In this document: piece by piece, positions 5,892 through 8,969 of the stretch
Numbering within the stretch: the first letter of the stretch is position 1
Layout of the letters: each line of letters opens with the position of its first letter
Source of the DNA: SYFI01 sp046095485
GTDB taxonomy: Bacteria > Actinomycetota > Thermoleophilia > Miltoncostaeales > Miltoncostaeaceae
Reading direction: 5' to 3'
NCBI GenBank assembly: GCA_046095485.1
Contig: JBJTJN010000124.1
Coordinates: forward strand, 1 to 8,969
Length of the DNA stretch: 8,969 nucleotides
The notes under the pieces: model-generated
Told to the model about the DNA's origin: nothing
Database searches by the model: none
Seen by the model: the letters and a program-made list of their open reading frames with translations, nothing else
Program-made: the position numbers and the translations under genes

Positions 5892-6797
5892 CTAGCGCGC
5901 CGCCCGGCGCGCGATGGTCACCAGCTGGCCCCCATGCCCCACCGCACGGGCGGCGGCGGCCACGGGAATCATGGCGGCGGCCAGCGCGCGGCCCAGCAGG
6001 CCCTTGCCCGGGCGCACCTGCGGGTCGAGCCCCGGCGCCAGCGAGTAGGCCACGCCCGACGGGTAGCCCCACCCGCCCCGCGTGCCGATCTCGGCCACCG
6101 AGAACCCCGATGCGCCGAGCACCAGGCGCAGGGAGTCTTCATCGAAGTGCCAGCGGTGGCGCGAGGGCTCCCACCCGTGCCAGCGGGGCCCGAAGGCCTG
6201 GGCCTCGGCGGAGCGCCGGTTGGGCACGGCCACGCTCAGAAGCCCGCCGTCGGCCAGCACGCCGGCCACGGTGCCAAGGCCACCATCGAGCTGGTGCAGA
6301 TGCTCCAGCACGTGCCACATCACCGCGGCCTGCGCGGTGCGCCCGTCCATCACCGCCGGTAAGTCGTCCACCCCGGCGCGCGCCACCTCCACGTGAGTTC
6401 CCGCCGGAAGCGACGACATCATCGCGTGCGCCCGCATCTCCTCCATGGCGTCGGGCTCGATGGCGATCACCCGGAACCCGCGCTCGGCCAGCACGCGCGC
6501 GCGGATGCCCGACCCCGCCCCCACGTCCACCACGGTGTCGCCGGGGGCCAGGCGCCGCATCAGGTGCGCCAGCCCCGCCGACACGATGCGTGATGCCAGG
6601 CGGTCCTCCACCTCGCCCGATGGCGACGCGGCCGGGGCGGCCGCCACGTCCTTGGGCGCAGGCTCGGTGAAGCCCACCCCGCACACCCGTGACGCGCACA
6701 GGCGGATGCTTGTCGCCGGCCCCTCGGTGCGGTCGCGGGGCGTGAGCAGGTAGTGCGACTCGGCGCCGCAGCGCGGGCATGGCGTGGGGTCGGGCAT
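5892..6797 (-). CDS. Class I SAM-dependent methyltransferase with N-terminal zinc-ribbon-like motif
   Basis: The 301-residue protein starts with a probable metal-binding knuckle, CPRC (C7, C10) and a second pair C34, C39. It is followed by a Rossmann-fold methyltransferase domain: VVDVGAGSG (89-97, SAM glycine loop), acidic E114 at the end of the second strand, WHVLEHL (161-167) and VPN (191-193). A later FGPRWHGWEPSRH segment (202-214) and a hydrophobic C-terminal region ending LVTIARR resemble methyltransferases found in cell-surface glycan and nucleotide-sugar gene sets, so a sugar or lipid-linked substrate is likely but unproven. I chose the ATG at 6797 over the ATG four codons upstream (6809) because TATGGT lies exactly seven bases before it and overlaps the upstream ATG. 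It sits 72 bp downstream of the pilin gene on the same strand, apparently with its own promoter. Confidence 0.87.
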   Translation of the reverse strand: MPDPTPCPRCGAESHYLLTPRDRTEGPATSIRLCASRVCGVGFTEPAPKDVAAAPAASPSGEVEDRLASRIVSAGLAHLMRRLAPGDTVVDVGAGSGIRARVLAERGFRVIAIEPDAMEEMRAHAMMSSLPAGTHVEVARAGVDDLPAVMDGRTAQAAVMWHVLEHLHQLDGGLGTVAGVLADGGLLSVAVPNRRSAEAQAFGPRWHGWEPSRHRWHFDEDSLRLVLGASGFSVAEIGTRGGWGYPSGVAYSLAPGLDPQVRPGKGLLGRALAAAMIPVAAAARAVGHGGQLVTIARRAAR

Positions 6798-6804
6798 CGC
6801 GCTG

Positions 6805-6810
6805 ACCATA
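6805..6810 (-). promoter_or_regulatory. predicted -10 hexamer of the methyltransferase gene
   Basis: TATGGT on the minus strand is exactly seven bases ahead of the ATG at 6797, as at three other genes in the window. It would produce a leaderless transcript and excludes the upstream ATG at 6809, which is part of the hexamer. Confidence 0.45.
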
Positions 6811-6814
6811 TCCG

Positions 6815-6832
6815 CTCGCGCATGGCCGCGAG
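6815..6832. promoter_or_regulatory. 18-bp dyad upstream of the methyltransferase gene
   Basis: CTCGCGCATGGCCGCGAG has perfect six-base arms around a six-base centre, four bases upstream of the predicted -10. It matches the dyad at 5124-5141 at 14 of 18 positions, centre included. It may be a binding site for a shared regulator; in DNA this rich in CGCG, chance is a real alternative. Confidence 0.35.
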
Positions 6833-6869
6833 GACCTGGCGATCGATAGCCACGAGGAGAGCCTGCCTG

Positions 6870-7148
6870 TCACTGCGGGCCGATCCACGACGGCAGCATC
6901 ACCCCGGGCGGCGCCGGGCGCGGGGGGCGCGGTCGCCGCGGCGCACGGGGGCGATCGGGCCGCGCCACCGGGGGTCGCACGATGGGGCGAAGCGGTGCCT
7001 CGATGAGCTTGATGATCGCCGGTAGAGGACGCACGGGAGCCCTGCGGCCCAGGCTGGTGGAACGTACGGCGAGCAGGCCGATGAACAGCAGCACCAGCAC
7101 GATGACGATGCCGAGGTACTCGGCGGTGGTGGATCCTCGCTGGTTCAT
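6870..7148 (-). CDS. Flp-type prepilin with Arg/Pro-rich C-terminal tail
   Basis: The 92-residue product begins MNQRG then STTAEY, the Flp prepilin signature: cleavage after Gly5 leaves Glu and Tyr at +5 and +6 of the mature protein. One hydrophobic helix follows (about 11-29). Such pilins are trimmed by a TadV-type prepilin peptidase and polymerised by the Tad machinery. Unlike a typical Flp subunit, residues 41-92 hold 17 prolines, and 54-77 hold nine arginines (RPRAPRRPRPPRP-like), ending in a short hydrophobic PSWIGPQ. The ATG overlaps the tadC stop (ATGA), so translation is coupled to tadC. The tail argues against a simple major pilin; a minor pilin or membrane-anchored accessory protein is possible. 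Confidence 0.75.
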   Translation of the reverse strand: MNQRGSTTAEYLGIVIVLVLLFIGLLAVRSTSLGRRAPVRPLPAIIKLIEAPLRPIVRPPVARPDRPRAPRRPRPPRPAPPGVMLPSWIGPQ

Positions 7149-7999
7149 GGGCCGCCGATCGCGATGCCCACCTGCGCCGCCATCTCCACCACCATCACTC
7201 CCAGCACCAGCAGCATGGCGCCGGGCACCATGACGAGCGCCACCACCAACTGGATTCGCGGCGCGGCCCGCGCGGCGCGATCGCGTGCCCGCTGCCTCCG
7301 CGCCGCCCGCAGCGCCTCGGCCTGGCCCGCCAGCGCCGTGGCCAGCGGGGTACCGAGTTCCTCGGCCTGCAGGAGCGACGCCACCAGTCGGCCGACGTCC
7401 TCCGACGCCGTGCGCGCAGCCAGCCCCCGGTAGGCCTCGCGCCGCGGAGTGCCCAGCGCCTGGTCGGCGAGCGTGGCGCGCACCTCTTCCCCGAGCGGTC
7501 CACCGAGCCGGTCGGCGGCCAGCGAGAGCGCCGGGTCGAGGGCCATGCCGGCCTCCACGCAGATCACCATGAGGTCGAGAAGATCGGGCAGCGCATCGAC
7601 GATGGCGGCCCGCCGGGCGCGGGCCTGCCGCGCGACAGCGCGGTCGGGTGCCAGGCGTCCGAGCACCCCGCCCACCGCGGCGAGGGCCACCAGGGGCACC
7701 GCGAACACGCCGAGCAATGCGCCAGCGACGAATCCCGCCAGCGCTCCGCCCGCGCGAGCGCGCACCAGCGCCGGCCCGGCGATGTCCACCGCCAGGCCCG
7801 CGGCCACGAGCGCGTCGGCATTCGGCTGACCTGCGATCGCGGCGCGAAGGCGCGCGGGCACGGGGACACGCGCCAGCAGGGCCACCTGCCGCGGCAACAC
7901 ATCGCCCGGCAGCGGACCCCGATTGCGGCGGAGCACGATCCACCCCATCGCCGCGCTCAGCACGGCGGCCATGGCCATGAGCGCCGTGGGCGACGGCAT
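7145..7999 (-). CDS. tadC: Tad pilus assembly inner-membrane protein TadC
   Basis: TadC is one of two GspF-related inner-membrane platform proteins of the Tad (type IVc) pilus; it works with TadB and the TadA ATPase to assemble Flp pilin. The 284-residue protein has a membrane segment near the N-terminus (about 5-23), a hydrophobic hairpin (about 84-116), a cytoplasmic GspF-like domain beginning LPDLLDLMVICVEAG (137-151) with LLQAEELGTPLATAL (209-223), a basic stretch (RAARRQRARDRAARAAP, 231-247), and a C-terminal membrane segment (about 249-271). The phrase AEELGTPL is typical of TadC, against RTGGDL in TadB. The ATG at 7999 overlaps the tadB stop by one base; a GTG one codon earlier (8002) is equally possible. 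The gene is coupled to the pilin gene through ATGA. Confidence 0.9.
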   Translation of the reverse strand: MPSPTALMAMAAVLSAAMGWIVLRRNRGPLPGDVLPRQVALLARVPVPARLRAAIAGQPNADALVAAGLAVDIAGPALVRARAGGALAGFVAGALLGVFAVPLVALAAVGGVLGRLAPDRAVARQARARRAAIVDALPDLLDLMVICVEAGMALDPALSLAADRLGGPLGEEVRATLADQALGTPRREAYRGLAARTASEDVGRLVASLLQAEELGTPLATALAGQAEALRAARRQRARDRAARAAPRIQLVVALVMVPGAMLLVLGVMVVEMAAQVGIAIGGP

Positions 8000-8955
8000 C
8001 ACGGCCGCACCGCCGCGATGCGTCGGATGATGAGGATTCCCGCCACCTGCAGCAGCACCGACGCCAGCAGCACGATGGCCCCGATGGGCGTGGACGCCGT
8101 GCGGCTGATCAGCCCCGGCGCCGCCGCCTCGGCAAGCGCGGCCCCCAGCACGGGAAGCGCCGCCACCATCCAGGCGGTGGCGCGCGCCTGCGCCGTGGCG
8201 CCCCGCAGCTCGCGCGCCAGGCGCCCGCGCTCCTCCAGGCGCCCGGCCATGTCGCGCAGGGCGCGCGCGAGATCACCTCCGGTGCGCCGCTGCACAAGGA
8301 TCGCCGTGACCAGCAGCCCCAGGTCGGGGTCGGGCAGCCGGTGCGCCAGCCCCGCGAGGGCGTCGTCCACCCGTGCCCCGAGTTCCATCTCACCCGATGC
8401 GCGCCGCAGCTCCGCGCCCAGCGGATCGGGGGTGTCCCTCGCCGCCCGCACGATCGCCTGTCGAAGCGACAGACCGGCTGCCACGGCGCTCGCCAGCATC
8501 TGCGCCACCGACGGCATGGCCTCGCCCACGCGTCGCAGGTGCCGCCGGTCGGCGGCGGACAGGAACACCCGCAGGCCGATCACCCCCACCAGCAGCCCGG
8601 GAAGGGCCATGAGCGGACGGCGCAGCACCACCAGCAGCACCAGCGCGCTCACCAGGCTGGCCGCCAGCGCGCACCCCAGCAGCAGGGCGGGATCAACGGC
8701 CAGGCCCGCGCGCTGCGCACGGCCCGCCAGGGCGCGACCGCCGGGCAGCCGCGCCAGCATGGCGGTGCCGGTCCCGCTCTCGCGGCCGCGTCGGGTGGCG
8801 AGCACTCCGCCAGCCACGGCGGAACGGGCACCGGCCACGAGCGCAAGCGCCGAACCGGCAGCCAGCAGCGGCCCCACCACCCCGCTCACGAGCCCCCCGC
8901 GCGCCAGGCGTCGCGTCGAACGTCGTCGCGCCAGCGCGCCGCGGCGGGGCTCCAC
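7999..8955 (-). CDS. tadB: Tad pilus assembly inner-membrane protein TadB
   Basis: TadB is the partner GspF-type platform protein of the Tad pilus. The 318-residue product shows weak N-terminal hydrophobic segments (about 22-52), a membrane pair (about 88-110 and 115-133), a cytoplasmic GspF domain (about 145-255) with AMPSVAQMLASAVAAGLSL (146-164) and RTGGDLARALRDMA (224-237), then R/E-rich ERGRLARELRGATAQAR (242-258), and two C-terminal membrane segments (about 259-276 and 291-311). The length is normal for TadB. The GTG at 8955 has a G-rich stretch five bases ahead, but the frame stays open to the window edge, so a start further upstream cannot be excluded. A TadA ATPase gene is expected further upstream but is not in the window. 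Confidence 0.9.
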   Translation of the reverse strand: MEPRRGALARRRSTRRLARGGLVSGVVGPLLAAGSALALVAGARSAVAGGVLATRRGRESGTGTAMLARLPGGRALAGRAQRAGLAVDPALLLGCALAASLVSALVLLVVLRRPLMALPGLLVGVIGLRVFLSAADRRHLRRVGEAMPSVAQMLASAVAAGLSLRQAIVRAARDTPDPLGAELRRASGEMELGARVDDALAGLAHRLPDPDLGLLVTAILVQRRTGGDLARALRDMAGRLEERGRLARELRGATAQARATAWMVAALPVLGAALAEAAAPGLISRTASTPIGAIVLLASVLLQVAGILIIRRIAAVRP

Positions 8956-8969
8956 ACGAACCCCCCGCC

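Noticed and set aside
6798..6809. ATG at 6809 as the methyltransferase start.
   Set aside because: It is embedded in the TATGGT hexamer that is correctly spaced for the ATG at 6797, and the four extra residues add nothing recognisable.
6798..6869. A terminator after the pilin gene.
   Set aside because: I could find only imperfect pairing (around 6861-6880) and no T tract, so I do not call one.
7149..7943. An extended reading of the pilin frame upstream through tadC (long minus-strand frame).
   Set aside because: The upstream part is Arg/Gly/Ala low-complexity shadow of tadC. The prepilin leader places the real start at 7148.

Overview
The window is very GC-rich bacterial DNA with densely packed genes, many GTG/TTG starts and short stop/start overlaps. 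A mraZ-rsmH-ftsL-ftsI-murE division and cell-wall (dcw) cluster, Tad/Flp pilus genes and a Flp-type pilin suggest a high-GC Actinomycetota member. The MurE and FtsI sequence flavour could fit Thermoleophilia, but I cannot prove that from this window.

Layout. (1) 15-4438, minus strand: the dcw operon, read right to left as mraZ, rsmH, ftsL, ftsI, murE. mraZ/rsmH and rsmH/ftsL overlap by ATGA, ftsL/ftsI overlap by 32 bp, and a 36-bp gap precedes murE. MurE reads well as a muramyl ligase for 254 residues, then meets an in-frame TAG near the window edge. (2) 4439-4622: a 184-bp divergent control region with a ladder of TGGG repeats facing mraZ (probable MraZ operator) and a cluster of GAACA/TGTTC half-sites facing the plus-strand gene, including a GAAC-N4-GTTC dyad. 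(3) 4623-5051, plus: an unrecognised 142-residue protein with two membrane segments, ended by a strong 13-bp hairpin. (4) 5161-5838, plus: a small YfcE/MJ0936-like metallophosphoesterase. (5) 5892-6797, minus, convergent with it: a class I SAM methyltransferase with an N-terminal zinc-ribbon-like Cys pattern. (6) 6870-8955, minus: a coupled tadB-tadC-flp segment (two inner-membrane pilus assembly proteins and a Flp-type prepilin with an odd Arg/Pro-rich tail). The segment probably continues beyond the right edge.

How it works together. Region 1 makes the peptidoglycan precursor ligase, the septal transpeptidase and its FtsL partner, with MraZ as likely autoregulator and RsmH as the ribosomal RNA methyltransferase typical of this cluster. 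Region 6 builds a type IVc pilus. The genes between are single transcription units. A recurring pattern ties the window together: the four genes that head a transcription unit (mraZ, the 142-residue gene, the phosphoesterase and the methyltransferase) each have a TANNNT hexamer exactly seven bases before a plausible ATG/GTG. This predicts leaderless transcripts and decides two start codons. No RNA genes, CRISPR arrays or insertion sequences were seen.
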